A program made the position numbers and the translations under genes. Below the pieces are notes generated by a model, which worked only from the letters and a program-made list of their open reading frames with translations, was not told where the DNA came from and did no database searches. Positions 15,371 to 25,150 of a DNA stretch of 64,000 nucleotides are shown in pieces. This DNA comes from W0P28-013 sp051870755 (GTDB lineage: Bacteria; Bacteroidota; Bacteroidia; Bacteroidales; Paludibacteraceae), in assembly GCA_051870755.1 (NCBI GenBank), contig JBJECE010000021.1, forward strand, positions 66,892-130,891, read 5' to 3'. The number at the start of each line of letters is the position of its first letter. Position 1 is the stretch's first letter.

Positions 15371-17044
15371 ATGACTTCTTGGTTATCGACCATAACAGAA
15401 AACACTGTTGCACAGACACTTATCATCTATTCCGCCATCATAGTGCTGGGCATGTTGTTGGGCAAAATACGCATCAAAGGTATTTCGCTGGGCGTAACAT
15501 TTGTCTTGTTCATCGGCATTTTGGCCGGTCATCTGCACTTTCAGGTCGATGCCACGCTGTTGGATTTTTTGCGCAATTTTGGCCTGATTATTTTTATCTT
15601 TTCCATTGGTTTACAGGTCGGTCCCGGCTTTTTTGCCTCGTTCAAAACCGGCGGTTTGCGGCTCAATGGTTTGGCATTTTGTACCATTTTATTGGGTGTC
15701 GGTGTGGCCGTGGGGCTACAGCAGATGCTGTCCGCCCGCATTGATATGCCCATGATGGTCGGCGTGATGTCGGGCGCCGTCACTTCGACGCCCGGCCTTG
15801 GTGCTGCCCAAGAAGCCTTGCAGCAACTATCGGCCACCGGAGCGTTGCAGGGCGACATTCCGCCCATCAGTTTAGGCTATGCCGTTGCCTATCCGTTAGG
15901 CGTGTTAGGCATCATCGTCGCCATGATGTTGTTGCGTTTTTTGTGCCGCATCGACACCAGAGCCGAAGAGGCGGAATTGCTGTCGCGCCGGCAAGGACAA
16001 GAAAAACCCGACATTCTCACCTTCCGCATCAGCAATCAGGCCATCGACGGACACACACTATTAGATGTCAAACAGATGTACGGCCATCAGTTTGTGGCCA
16101 CCCGCCTATTCGACGGCAACACCGTTACCATACCGCACGCCGACACGGTATTGCACACCGGCAACTTGCTGTTGGTGGTAACACACAATGTATATGCCGC
16201 GCAATTGCAACAACTGTTGGGCGAACCGGCTGATTTTGAGTGGAAAGACGACGAATCGACGATGGTGTCGCGCCGCATTGTGGTAACACGCAATCAGGTG
16301 AACGGCAAAACCATCGGGCAGTTGCATCTGCGCAGCGCCTACAACGTGAACATCACCCGAATCAATCGCGCCGGCATCGATTTGTTGGCGCATCCCGACC
16401 TCGTGCTGCAACTTGGCGACCGCGTGATGGTAGTCGGTCCGCTCGCCAACATCAAAAAGGCAGAAACCATGCTCGGCAACACCCTGAAACGTCTGAACGA
16501 ACCACACATCATTACCATATTTTTGGGCATCATGTTGGGCATTTTGTTGGGCAGCATTCCCATCTATTTTCCGAATATGCCGATGCCTGTGCGCCTCGGT
16601 TTGGCCGGCGGGCCGCTTATTGTGGCCATTCTGTTGGGACGTTTCGGCTACAAACTGAAACTGATAACCTATACCACGCAATCGGCCAATCTGATGCTGC
16701 GCGAAATTGGCATTTGTCTGTTTTTGGCCAGCGTCGGGCTGGCATCCGGCGGCCGCTTTGTCGAAACCGTCATCTCGCCCGACGGACTTTTGTGGATGGG
16801 ATGTGGTTTGCTGATAACCATCGTGCCACCACTGCTGATAGGTTTGTTGGCACGCGCGCTGAAAATCAACTTTTTCACCATCTGCGGTCTGATAGCCGGC
16901 TCGTACACCAACGCGCCACCGTTGGCCTACGCCACGTCGCTCACCGACACCGATGAACCGGCCGTAGCCTACTCTACGGTCTATCCGTTAGCTACATTTC
17001 TGCGTATATTGTTCGCACAAATGTTGGTGCTGATGTTTGCCTGA
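15371..17044 (+). CDS. Putative AspT/YidE/YbjL-type transporter with two TrkA-C domains
   Basis: A 557-residue membrane protein; the ATG at 15371 follows a good promoter, whereas upstream in-frame codons run into the divergent gene. Five or so N-terminal helices with IFSIGLQVGPGFFASF and GVMSGAVTSTPGLGAAQ form the first antiporter-duplication half. Two RCK-C-like domains follow (about 205-280 and 290-375, the second with GDRVMVVGPLANIKKA). A second membrane half ends with CGLIAGSYTNAPPLAYA. The duplicated-half layout matches aspartate:alanine exchanger relatives and YidE. The substrate is unknown. Confidence 0.88.
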   Translation: MTSWLSTITENTVAQTLIIYSAIIVLGMLLGKIRIKGISLGVTFVLFIGILAGHLHFQVDATLLDFLRNFGLIIFIFSIGLQVGPGFFASFKTGGLRLNGLAFCTILLGVGVAVGLQQMLSARIDMPMMVGVMSGAVTSTPGLGAAQEALQQLSATGALQGDIPPISLGYAVAYPLGVLGIIVAMMLLRFLCRIDTRAEEAELLSRRQGQEKPDILTFRISNQAIDGHTLLDVKQMYGHQFVATRLFDGNTVTIPHADTVLHTGNLLLVVTHNVYAAQLQQLLGEPADFEWKDDESTMVSRRIVVTRNQVNGKTIGQLHLRSAYNVNITRINRAGIDLLAHPDLVLQLGDRVMVVGPLANIKKAETMLGNTLKRLNEPHIITIFLGIMLGILLGSIPIYFPNMPMPVRLGLAGGPLIVAILLGRFGYKLKLITYTTQSANLMLREIGICLFLASVGLASGGRFVETVISPDGLLWMGCGLLITIVPPLLIGLLARALKINFFTICGLIAGSYTNAPPLAYATSLTDTDEPAVAYSTVYPLATFLRILFAQMLVLMFA

Positions 17045-17170
17045 TGCGCCGACCAATCAGTCCTTGTGCCATGATCGGCGCAAGGCCATCGCCGCTCATT
17101 TCTCGACCAACACGCACTTTTTACCGACCAAAATGCTGTTTTACAAACACCACAATTGCAAAAATATCAT

Positions 17171-17178
17171 TATTTTTG
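17171..17178 (+). promoter_or_regulatory. Possible -7 box of the lipoprotein at 17213
   Basis: TATTTTTG, 35 bases before the ATG. No convincing -33 element. Confidence 0.35.
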
Positions 17179-17212
17179 TCATCAAAATCCGTACACCAAT
17201 ACATTTAACTAT

Positions 17213-18706
17213 ATGAAAACTAAATTCTTATCGATTTTCGTACTATTGGCAGCCTGCTTGTCGGCATGCAGCAACGACGACCAACCGGTCAACACCAACG
17301 GCGATTTGCCAGCCGGCAACGACCTGCCTGTAACGGCGTTAGACATTGCCGATACAATCCGCATCGTGTACGACAACACCACCGTACGCATCGAAAACGA
17401 CCATCCAAACGTCGCTATCACAGCCGATGGGACTGCGGTAACCATCAACTCCACAGCGAAAAACATCAAATATATTGTGTCGGGTACAAGCACCGCCGGC
17501 AGTTTGAAAATATACAGCGACTCGAAATTTGTGTTAGAGTTATCCGACGTACATCTCACAAGCACCAACAGCCCTGCAATCAATATCCAAACCGGCAAAT
17601 GCACATACCTGCAACTCGTTGGCAGCAACACGTTGTGCGATGCCGCCACTTACCTTGGCACCGCCGACGAAGATGCCAAAGCCACCCTGTTTAGCGAAGG
17701 GCAATTGATAGTTTCGGGTGATGGGTCGCTCGCCATATCGAGCGTAGCGCATCATGCCATTTGCAGCGACGATTACATCGTCATCGACGGTGGCACTATT
17801 GCCATAACAAGCGCCGGCGTCGATGGCATACACGCCAACGATTATGTCCGAATAAATGGCGGTAACCTCACCATTGTCAGCAGCAGCGACGGCATCGAAA
17901 GCGGCGCCCAATTTTTTGAACAAAATGGCGGCACCGTCCATATTCAATGTGGCAACAGCAGCGGCTGTCAGGGCATCAACAGCGATAGTGCAGTCGTCAT
18001 CAACGGCGGCGCACTGACGGTAGCCCAATCGTACGAAGCCATCGAAGCCGTCTATATCACGATACACGGCGGAAATGTATTGCTCACCGCTACCGACGAT
18101 GCCATAAATGCGACCAAAGGAACTGTTTCGGGCGGCACCGAACAAAACGACGGCAGTTCGATTAACATTGATGGCGGTGTCGTGGTAGCCAATGTTACCA
18201 GTGGCGATGCCATCGATAGCAATGGCACTTTTTCGCTGACAGGCGGCGTTCTGATTGCTAACGGCCCGAAACAATCCGGTGCCAACGAAGCTGTCGATGT
18301 CAATGGCACGCGCACTTTCACGGGTGGCACGTTATTGACTGCGCAAGGCAGTTCCGGTAATGGAGGTCGCGGCGGCGGCAATCGTCCCGGAGGCGGGCAA
18401 AGCGGTTCTACGTTCGCCGGAAACATTAACACACTGTCCATCAGCGCATCTGTGGCTGCCGACACATGGCTCGGCATCGAAATAGACGGCAATATGGTCA
18501 TGGTTTACAAAGCGACCAATGCCTACCAATCCTTTTTGTTTGGCAGCGATGCCATCAACACCGGCAGTGCGTATGCCGTGTACACCGGCGGCAATTATGT
18601 CGGCGGATACAACGTCGGCTCCTATTACTACGGCGGCTCCTATTCCGGTGGCACGTTGCGCAAATCGGGTACAATTGCGCAGCAGCAAACAAGCGTATCA
18701 TTTTGA
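17213..18706 (+). CDS. Carbohydrate-binding-domain lipoprotein (Cthe_2159-like beta-helix)
   Basis: A 497-residue lipoprotein; ATG at 17213 opens the signal MKTKFLSIFVLLAACLSAC. The body (about 60-400) is a right-handed beta-helix with repeating turns such as VIDGGTIAITSAGVDGIHAN and ATDDAINATKG, typical of the Cthe_2159 (DUF4353) carbohydrate-binding family, whose members bind acidic polysaccharides with Ca2+. A Gly/Arg-rich spacer (GGRGGGNRPGGGQ, about 383-396) joins it to a C-terminal beta domain. That domain ends in Tyr/Gly repeats (GGYNVGSYYYGGSYSGG). Likely anchored in the outer membrane. Confidence 0.82.
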   Translation: MKTKFLSIFVLLAACLSACSNDDQPVNTNGDLPAGNDLPVTALDIADTIRIVYDNTTVRIENDHPNVAITADGTAVTINSTAKNIKYIVSGTSTAGSLKIYSDSKFVLELSDVHLTSTNSPAINIQTGKCTYLQLVGSNTLCDAATYLGTADEDAKATLFSEGQLIVSGDGSLAISSVAHHAICSDDYIVIDGGTIAITSAGVDGIHANDYVRINGGNLTIVSSSDGIESGAQFFEQNGGTVHIQCGNSSGCQGINSDSAVVINGGALTVAQSYEAIEAVYITIHGGNVLLTATDDAINATKGTVSGGTEQNDGSSINIDGGVVVANVTSGDAIDSNGTFSLTGGVLIANGPKQSGANEAVDVNGTRTFTGGTLLTAQGSSGNGGRGGGNRPGGGQSGSTFAGNINTLSISASVAADTWLGIEIDGNMVMVYKATNAYQSFLFGSDAINTGSAYAVYTGGNYVGGYNVGSYYYGGSYSGGTLRKSGTIAQQQTSVSF

Positions 18707-18730
18707 TAAACAGACAAATACAACAAAGAA

Positions 18731-18769
18731 AGCAGCCCGAACGCATCAGCGCGGACTGCTGTTTTTTTT
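18731..18769 (+). terminator. Terminator after the beta-helix lipoprotein
   Basis: AGCAGCCCG and CGGACTGCT form a stem with one mismatch and an internal loop, followed by GTTTTTTTT. Confidence 0.75.
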
Positions 18770-18791
18770 GAAAAAAAGGAAATCGGAATTT

Positions 18792-19505
18792 TTATTTGAT
18801 GCCGTATTCCACAAACAACGTGGCACGAATGTTTATCACACCGCTACCTACAGCCACCGAAGATACTTTCGGGCGCGCTGCAGTGTTGTAAACCACATCG
18901 GCGGCCGCTTCCTCCACCACCGGTGCAGCATCGTCTATTTTGACATTGCTCACGCGCACGATATTTTTTGTCGTCTCAGGCAATGCCTGCAACAATCTAT
19001 CAGCCAACATATTAGCATTTTCAAGCGCCTGCATATAGGCATCGTTGCGCAACGTAGCCATCTGCGAATGCGTATATTGCAAGCCGTTTAGCGACAAGTA
19101 TTCGTTGGTCAGCAGCGCGGCATACAACTCGCCCAACGTGGCAAGTTGGCGCACCGTAACGGCATACGCCAACGTATTTTCGTAGCCCTCGAATAGTTGT
19201 TTACCATTGTCCCACCGATACGCTTTACGCAAACTGACCGATGTGGTCTGAATGTCGGCACTATCGATACCGAACGCCTGCAACTGCCGATAGAGTTCGT
19301 GCGATTTTTCGGCGGCGCACGCTCTGACAACGTCGATATTTTTGTCCAAGCAAGTCAATCCGACTGTTATTACAGCCATATCGGGCGCCACTTCGATGGT
19401 GCCTTCGGACCGCAATACAATAGTTTTACAAGGCGTTTTGCCCACAGCCAAAGTGGGCAGCAAAGCGATGGCTACCAACAACAAAATTCGACTTAATTTA
19501 CTCAT
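18792..19505 (-). CDS. SIMPL (DUF541) domain protein, periplasmic
   Basis: A 237-residue protein; ATG at 19505 begins a signal peptide (MSKLSRILLLVAIALLPTLA). A SIMPL/DUF541 fold follows, with GTIEVAPDMAVITVGL at the start and repeated helix-strand units including YMQALENANMLADRLL. SIMPL proteins such as E. coli YggE are periplasmic oligomers tied to stress tolerance; the biochemical role is uncertain. It lies 10 bases after bcp and is likely co-transcribed with it and upp. Its C-terminus faces the convergent lipoprotein gene. Confidence 0.85.
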   Translation of the reverse strand: MSKLSRILLLVAIALLPTLAVGKTPCKTIVLRSEGTIEVAPDMAVITVGLTCLDKNIDVVRACAAEKSHELYRQLQAFGIDSADIQTTSVSLRKAYRWDNGKQLFEGYENTLAYAVTVRQLATLGELYAALLTNEYLSLNGLQYTHSQMATLRNDAYMQALENANMLADRLLQALPETTKNIVRVSNVKIDDAAPVVEEAAADVVYNTAARPKVSSVAVGSGVINIRATLFVEYGIK

Positions 19506-19515
19506 AATCAGCAAT

Positions 19516-19977
19516 TTATAAAATTTCCAAAATTTGATTTCCGTGCGACGCCGTTTTAATTTCTTTGGGCAAAAATACCTTTTCGACAATGCCGTTTTCG
19601 TCAATCAAAAACGTTGTGCGCAACATGCCCATGTATTTTCGACCGCACATTGTTTTTTCGCCCCACGTTCCAAACGTTTCCGACAACTGTTTGTCGGTAT
19701 CGGCAATCAGGTCGAAAGGCAAGGCATTTTTCTGAATAAATTTCGTGTGCGACGCCGCGCTGTCGGTGCTGACTCCGACCACTTCGCAGCCGTGTGCGCG
19801 CAAGGCCGAAAAATTGTCGCGCAGACTGCACGCTTCGGCCGTACACCCCGACGTATTGTCTTTCGGGTAAAAATACAGCACGACTTTACGACATGCAAAA
19901 TCGCTCATTTTCAACTCTTTACCATCTTGCGTCAGTCCCAACACTTCGGGGACTTTATCGCCAACTTTGAGTGCCAT
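19516..19977 (-). CDS. bcp: Thioredoxin-dependent thiol peroxidase (peroxiredoxin, BCP family)
   Basis: A 153-residue protein of standard BCP length. It shows YPKDNTSGCTAEACSLRD with the peroxidatic Cys of the TxxC-type motif and a nearby Cys five residues on as possible resolving Cys, then VVGVSTDS and RTTFLIDENG. It reduces hydroperoxides in the cytoplasm using thioredoxin. It sits 30 bases after upp and 10 bases before the SIMPL gene. Confidence 0.93.
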   Translation of the reverse strand: MALKVGDKVPEVLGLTQDGKELKMSDFACRKVVLYFYPKDNTSGCTAEACSLRDNFSALRAHGCEVVGVSTDSAASHTKFIQKNALPFDLIADTDKQLSETFGTWGEKTMCGRKYMGMLRTTFLIDENGIVEKVFLPKEIKTASHGNQILEIL

Positions 19978-20007
19978 AATTGTGTCGTTTTTTTACAGAA
20001 TGATGAA

Positions 20008-20670
20008 TTACAATTTTTCGCCAAAAGCCAAATCGCCGGCATCGCCGAGTCCCGGCACAATGTACGAATGCTCGTTCAGTTCGTTGTCGATGGCGGCAAT
20101 CCACACCGTGGTTTTGTCGGCCGGGAATATCTCCAAAATATGATTCACGGCTTGGCGGCTGGCAATGATGCTGGCAATGTGTATATGCGCCGGCGTGCCT
20201 TTCGCTTTCAAAGCCTCGTAAGCCAACTCCATCGAGCCGCCGGTGGCCAACATCGGGTCGCAGAGCAGCACGGTTTTACCCTCGATGCTTGGCGAAGCCA
20301 AATATTCGACATGCACCCGAAAATTGTTGTGGGCAGCATCGGTATATTCGCGATAGGCCGATATAAAGGCGTTTTCGGCTTTGTCGAAATAGTTGAGCAT
20401 GCCATGATGCAACGGCAAGGCGGCGCGCATAATCGAAGCGACTACTATTTGGTCGCTCACTACGTTGGTGGGCGCAATGCCCAGAGGTGTGCGAATCGGT
20501 TCCGTAGCGTACGACAATGTTTTACTGATTTCGTAAGCCATTATCTCGCCCACACGTTCGATATTGCGGCGAAAACGCATGGAATCCTGTTGAATTTCGG
20601 ACGAGCGCAACTCTTTCATAAAGTTGTTCATCACCGAATTTTGTTCCGACAAATGATGGACTGTAATCAT
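20008..20670 (-). CDS. upp: Uracil phosphoribosyltransferase
   Basis: A 220-residue PRT. The ATG at 20670 (MITVHHLSEQ) is the natural start; an in-frame extension upstream crosses the glyS terminator. The PRPP-binding loop reads LLCDPMLATGGSM, and GLGDAGDLAFGEKL closes the protein as in UPRTases. It salvages uracil to UMP. It lies downstream of glyS but is separated by a terminator, so it probably has its own promoter, which I could not identify. Confidence 0.92.
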   Translation of the reverse strand: MITVHHLSEQNSVMNNFMKELRSSEIQQDSMRFRRNIERVGEIMAYEISKTLSYATEPIRTPLGIAPTNVVSDQIVVASIMRAALPLHHGMLNYFDKAENAFISAYREYTDAAHNNFRVHVEYLASPSIEGKTVLLCDPMLATGGSMELAYEALKAKGTPAHIHIASIIASRQAVNHILEIFPADKTTVWIAAIDNELNEHSYIVPGLGDAGDLAFGEKL

Positions 20671-20707
20671 AATATTTAGGGTTGTTTGGTTAGACAATTG
20701 GTATTTA

Positions 20708-20742
20708 TTAAAAAGGCTATCGACAACAACATCGACAGCCTT
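20708..20742 (-). terminator. Terminator of glyS
   Basis: Arms at 20713-20723 and 20732-20742 pair over 11 bases (one G-U), followed on the minus strand by a run of Ts. Confidence 0.8.
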
Positions 20743-20749
20743 CAAAAAT

Positions 20750-22297
20750 TTATTGAACTATTTTTTTGAATAAGTTTTTCATATTGACAGCATCGCCAAT
20801 CAACTTGTGCAGCGCCTCGATGGCGATGCGTTCCTGCTGCATCGTGTCGCGGTAGCGCACCGTTACGCAGTTGTCGGTGAGCGTATCGTGATCGACCGTG
20901 ATGCAGAATGGCGTGCCGATGGCATCTTGCCGGCGATAGCGTTTGCCGATGGAGTCTTTCTCGTCGTAAGCGCATTTGAAATCGAATTTGAGTTCGTTCA
21001 TTATGGCACGCGCTTTTTCGGGCAGTCCGTCTTTTTTGACAAGCGGCATCACGCAGGCTTTCACCGGCGCCAGCACTTCTGGCAGACGCAGTACGACGCG
21101 CGTGTCGCCGCCTTCGAGTTGTTCCTCGCAGTAGGCTGCCGACATTATCGATAGGAACATACGATCGACACCGATGGAGGTTTCGATGACGTATGGCGTG
21201 TACGATTGATTGGTTTCGGGGTCGAAATACTCGATTTTTTTGCCCGAAAATTTAGCATGCTGGCTCAAGTCGAAGTTGGTGCGGCTGTGAATGCCCTCCA
21301 CCTCTTTGAATCCGAACGGCATTTCGAACTCGATGTCGGTGGCAGCGTTAGCGTAGTGCGCCAATTTTTCGTGGTCGTGATAGCGATATTTGTGGTCGCC
21401 GAGGCCAAGTGCCTTGTGCCATTTCAGGCGGAATGCTTTCCAATGTTCGAACCACTCCATTTCGGTGCCGGGTTTCACAAAAAACTGCATCTCCATCTGT
21501 TCAAATTCGCGCATACGGAAAATGAATTGACGGGCGACGATTTCGTTGCGGAAAGCCTTGCCGATTTGTGCAATGCCGAACGGAATTTTCATGCGGCCGG
21601 TTTTCTGCACATTCAGGTAGTTGACAAAAATGCCTTGTGCCGTTTCGGGACGCAGATAAATCTTCATGGCGCCATCGGCTGTCGAACCCATGTCGGTCGA
21701 GAACATCAAATTGAATTGCCGCACGTCCGTCCAGTTTTTTGTACCCGAAATCGGGCAGACAATCTCCTCATCGACAATGATTTGCTTCAACTCGTCCAAA
21801 TCCATGGCGTTCATGGCCTCGGCGTAGCGTGCGTGCAGTGCGTCGCGTTTTTTCTGATGTTCGATGACGTTGTTGCTCGTGGCGCGATATTTTTCCTCGT
21901 CGAAAGTTTCGCCGAAACGTTTGCGTGCTTTGGCAACCTCTTTTTCGATTTTATCGTCGTATTTGGCTATCTGTTCTTCGATAAGCACATCGGCGCGATA
22001 GCGTTTTTTGCTGTCGCGATTGTCGATGAGCGGGTCGTTGAACGCATCGACGTGCCCCGAAGCCTTCCATGTAGTCGGGTGCATAAAAATCGCGGCATCG
22101 ATGCCGACAATGTTTTCGTGGAGCAGAATCATGCTGTCCCACCAATAGCGTTTGATATTGTTTTTCAGTTCGACACCGTTTTGACCGTAGTCGTACACGG
22201 CAGCCAAGCCATCATAAATTTCGCTCGACGGGAATACGAAACCGTACTCCTTGCAGTGAGCGACCAATTTTTTGAAAACCTCTTCTTGTGAAGCCAT
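20750..22297 (-). CDS. glyS: Glycyl-tRNA synthetase (single-chain type)
   Basis: A 515-residue class II synthetase of the eukaryote/archaea-like homodimer type. The ATG at 22297 (MASQEEVFKKLVAHC) is chosen; the upstream extension crosses the promoter. Class II motifs are visible: YLRPETAQGIFVNYLN (motif 2 area), FRNEIVARQFIFRMREFEQ, and PYVIETSIGVDRMFL near motif 3. An anticodon-binding domain ends the protein. Length is normal. Promoter box at 22362-22369 and a terminator after the stop mark it as a monocistronic unit. Confidence 0.95.
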   Translation of the reverse strand: MASQEEVFKKLVAHCKEYGFVFPSSEIYDGLAAVYDYGQNGVELKNNIKRYWWDSMILLHENIVGIDAAIFMHPTTWKASGHVDAFNDPLIDNRDSKKRYRADVLIEEQIAKYDDKIEKEVAKARKRFGETFDEEKYRATSNNVIEHQKKRDALHARYAEAMNAMDLDELKQIIVDEEIVCPISGTKNWTDVRQFNLMFSTDMGSTADGAMKIYLRPETAQGIFVNYLNVQKTGRMKIPFGIAQIGKAFRNEIVARQFIFRMREFEQMEMQFFVKPGTEMEWFEHWKAFRLKWHKALGLGDHKYRYHDHEKLAHYANAATDIEFEMPFGFKEVEGIHSRTNFDLSQHAKFSGKKIEYFDPETNQSYTPYVIETSIGVDRMFLSIMSAAYCEEQLEGGDTRVVLRLPEVLAPVKACVMPLVKKDGLPEKARAIMNELKFDFKCAYDEKDSIGKRYRRQDAIGTPFCITVDHDTLTDNCVTVRYRDTMQQERIAIEALHKLIGDAVNMKNLFKKIVQ

Positions 22298-22361
22298 ATT
22301 TATTTCGTTTGTAAACTTGTACGTTGCGCCACCCAAATCTGCGTGGCATCTTTTCAACCTG

Positions 22362-22369
22362 CAAAGGTA
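22362..22369 (-). promoter_or_regulatory. -7 promoter box of glyS
   Basis: TACCTTTG on the minus strand, about 65 bases upstream of the ATG at 22297. Confidence 0.6.
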
Positions 22370-22443
22370 CGACAAAAAAACGAAAAATCAAAACAATGCG
22401 CAGACATTTTGCAATCTTGTTTTCGGCAAGTAAATATTCAGCG

Positions 22444-24564
22444 TTATTTCAGCAATTTCAGTTGTATGCGGTGCCGTGCCACATCGACATCGAGCACCTG
22501 CACTTGCACATGCTGATGCAGCGAAACGACCGCCGTGGGGTCGCTCACAAAGTGGTTGGCCATGTTCGATATGTGTATCAAGCCGTTGTCGTGCACGCCA
22601 ATATCGACAAATGCGCCAAATTTGGTGATGTTCGTAATGATGCCCGGCACTATTTGTCCGGCTCGCACATCGTCGATGGTTTTGATGTTCGGGTCGAAGG
22701 CAAAGGCCTGTATAGTGGTGCGCGGGTCGCGGGTCGGTTTGGCAAGTTCAGCCAGAATATCTTGCAACGTTGGCAATCCGACAGTGTCGGAAAGGTATTT
22801 TTCGGGCACGATTTTCGCCCGCAAGGTTTCGTCTTTCAGCAAATCGGCCACCGTGCAGTTCACATCGCGCGCCATCTGTTCGACCAACGGATACGATTCT
22901 GGGTGTACAGCGCTGTTATCCAGCGGATTATCCGAATTTTCGATCCGCATAAATCCGGCGCATTGTTCGAAGGCTTTGGCGCCAAGTTTCGGCACTTTGA
23001 GCAGGTCTTTGCGCGAAGAGAAGGCGCCATGTTCGGTGCGGTAATCGACAATATTTTGCGCCAACTGCGGCCCTACGCCCGAAATGTAGGTCAGCAGGTA
23101 TTTGCTGGCCGTATTGACGTTGACTCCCACGCGATTGACGCAACTTTCGACGGTCGTGTCCAAGGCTTTTTTCAGTGCGACCTGATCGACATCGTGCTGA
23201 TACTGCCCTACGCCGATGGATTTCGGGTCGATTTTGACCAATTCGGCCAGCGGATCCATCAGGCGCCGCCCGAGCGACACGGCACCACGCACCGTTACAT
23301 CGTAGTCGGGGAACTCTTCGCGTGCGATTTTCGAGGCGGAATAGATGCTTGCCCCGTTTTCGCTGACCACAAACACCTGCACATCGCGGTCGAAGCGTAT
23401 GTTTTGCACAAATTGTTCGGTTTCGCGGCCGGCGGTTCCGTTGCCTACGGCGATGGCGTCGATTGCGTATTGTTCGACGAGATGTGCAATTTTTCGCATG
23501 GCTTGCGCATATTCGTTGCGCGGCGGGTGCGGATAGATGGTTTCGTTGTGCAGCAGGTTGCCTTGCGCGTCGAGGCACACCACTTTGCATCCGGTGCGAA
23601 ATCCGGGATCGATGCTCAAAATGCGCTTTTGTCCTAACGGCGAGGCCAACAGCAGTTGTCGCAAGTTATCAACAAATATGGCGATGGCTTCGGCATCGGC
23701 TTTGGCTTTCGAGGCGGCAGCAAATTCGGTTTCGATAGATGGTTTCAACAGACGTTTATACGCCTCGGCAACAGCGAGTTTTACCTGTTCGGCAGCGTCG
23801 TTGGAAGCCTTTGCGAATGCACCATACAACCGATTCAGCACATTCTCTTCGCAAACCGATATATCGACTTTTAGAACGCCCTCTTTTTCGCCTCGCCGCA
23901 TGGCCAGCAAGCGATGCGACGAAATGCGCCGCAACGGCTCGTGGCAGTCGAAATAGTCGCGATATTTGTCGCCTTCGGTCTCTTTGCCTTTCGCTACGCG
24001 GCCGGTGATGACAGCTTCGCGTGTAAATTGCTGTCGGACAATGTTGCGTGCAAAACTATTTTCGTTAATCCATTCGGCAATGATGTCGCGTGCGCCGGCC
24101 AGCGCCTCTTTGACGTCGGGCACTTGGTCGTTCAGGTAGCGTTCGGCCTGCAATTCGATGTCGTTGCAACGTTGTGCCATGATGATTTTTGCCAACGGTT
24201 CGAGTCCGCGTTCGATGGCCATTTGTCCGCGCGTGCGGCGTTTCGGTTTATAGGGCAAATAGATGTCTTCGAGCACATTAGCCTCCCAAGTTTCGTCAAT
24301 TTTCCGGCGCAAGTCGTCGGTCAAAGCGCCTTGTTCGGCAATGGTTTTGAGAATCGTTTCTTTGCGTTTGACGAGTTCTGTCAATTTTTCGTCGGCATCG
24401 GCTATGGCTGCTATCTGCACCTCGTCGAGGCCGCCGGTCGCCTCCTTGCGGTAACGACTGATAAACGGAATGGTGGCGCCATCGGCAAGCAGTTTCAGCG
24501 TGTTTTGAACTTGCTTGTCAGGAATATTTAACTGTTTAGAAATGAGCGAATTGATGATATTCAT
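22444..24564 (-). CDS. tex: Tex-family S1 RNA-binding protein
   Basis: A 706-residue protein with the full Tex architecture. It has a helical N-terminal domain (ATIPFISRYRKEATGGLDE) and a YqgF-like nuclease fold (ILSIDPGFRTGCKVVCLD near 330). Helix-hairpin-helix segments (about 500-570) include ASKYLLTYISGVGPQLAQNI. A C-terminal S1 domain (about 635-705) includes ITKFGAFVDIGVHDNGLIHI. Tex proteins associate with transcription and RNA decay machinery. It starts 4 bases after nadD and is the last gene of a four-gene minus-strand set. Confidence 0.94.
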   Translation of the reverse strand: MNIINSLISKQLNIPDKQVQNTLKLLADGATIPFISRYRKEATGGLDEVQIAAIADADEKLTELVKRKETILKTIAEQGALTDDLRRKIDETWEANVLEDIYLPYKPKRRTRGQMAIERGLEPLAKIIMAQRCNDIELQAERYLNDQVPDVKEALAGARDIIAEWINENSFARNIVRQQFTREAVITGRVAKGKETEGDKYRDYFDCHEPLRRISSHRLLAMRRGEKEGVLKVDISVCEENVLNRLYGAFAKASNDAAEQVKLAVAEAYKRLLKPSIETEFAAASKAKADAEAIAIFVDNLRQLLLASPLGQKRILSIDPGFRTGCKVVCLDAQGNLLHNETIYPHPPRNEYAQAMRKIAHLVEQYAIDAIAVGNGTAGRETEQFVQNIRFDRDVQVFVVSENGASIYSASKIAREEFPDYDVTVRGAVSLGRRLMDPLAELVKIDPKSIGVGQYQHDVDQVALKKALDTTVESCVNRVGVNVNTASKYLLTYISGVGPQLAQNIVDYRTEHGAFSSRKDLLKVPKLGAKAFEQCAGFMRIENSDNPLDNSAVHPESYPLVEQMARDVNCTVADLLKDETLRAKIVPEKYLSDTVGLPTLQDILAELAKPTRDPRTTIQAFAFDPNIKTIDDVRAGQIVPGIITNITKFGAFVDIGVHDNGLIHISNMANHFVSDPTAVVSLHQHVQVQVLDVDVARHRIQLKLLK

Positions 24565-24568
24565 AATG

Positions 24569-25144
24569 TTACTTATTGACGGTTTTCAAACGCTGTTCGA
24601 TGACCTCAGCCACACAGTCGGGCACTCGACCACGGATTGTTTGTCCGGCAGCCAAGCGTTGGCGTATTTCGGTGGACGACACCCTATATAATGGTGCATC
24701 GACAAAACGAATTTGCGGCAAACGCGGATTGGTATTTGGGTAGCCGTCGCGCGGATAAGCCCACACGGCAAACGAGTTCAATATTTCGTCGTAATTTTTC
24801 CAACGATCGAAAATCGCGGCATTATCGGCGCCAATGAGCAAGACAAATGCGCGGTCGGGATGGCGCTGTTGCAACGTGCGCAGCGTATTGATGGTGTAAT
24901 TGGGTTTAGGCAATGCAAATTCGACGTCGGAAACGAGCAGTTGCGGTTCGTACTGCAAGGCGGTACGTGTCAGATGCAAGCGAAAATCGTCGTCCCACAA
25001 ATCGGCTGTATTTTTGAGCGGATTGTGCGGCGACACGACAAACCAAATTTCATCCAATCCATGCCGCAACAGATGTTTGGCCAACGCAATATGCCCGTTG
25101 TGGATAGGATTGAACGATCCGAAAAAGAGTCCTGTTTGTGTCAT
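24569..25144 (-). CDS. nadD: Nicotinate-nucleotide adenylyltransferase
   Basis: A 191-residue nucleotidyltransferase of NAD biosynthesis, joining ATP and nicotinate mononucleotide. It has GLFFGSFNPIHNGHIALAK, with the HxGH ATP-binding motif, and SSTEIRQRLAAG near the C-terminus, the second conserved motif. The start is 6 bases beyond the end of the upstream lipoprotein gene and the stop is 4 bases before tex, so this is a tight operon. Confidence 0.94.
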   Translation of the reverse strand: MTQTGLFFGSFNPIHNGHIALAKHLLRHGLDEIWFVVSPHNPLKNTADLWDDDFRLHLTRTALQYEPQLLVSDVEFALPKPNYTINTLRTLQQRHPDRAFVLLIGADNAAIFDRWKNYDEILNSFAVWAYPRDGYPNTNPRLPQIRFVDAPLYRVSSTEIRQRLAAGQTIRGRVPDCVAEVIEQRLKTVNK

Positions 25145-25150
25145 CGGCAG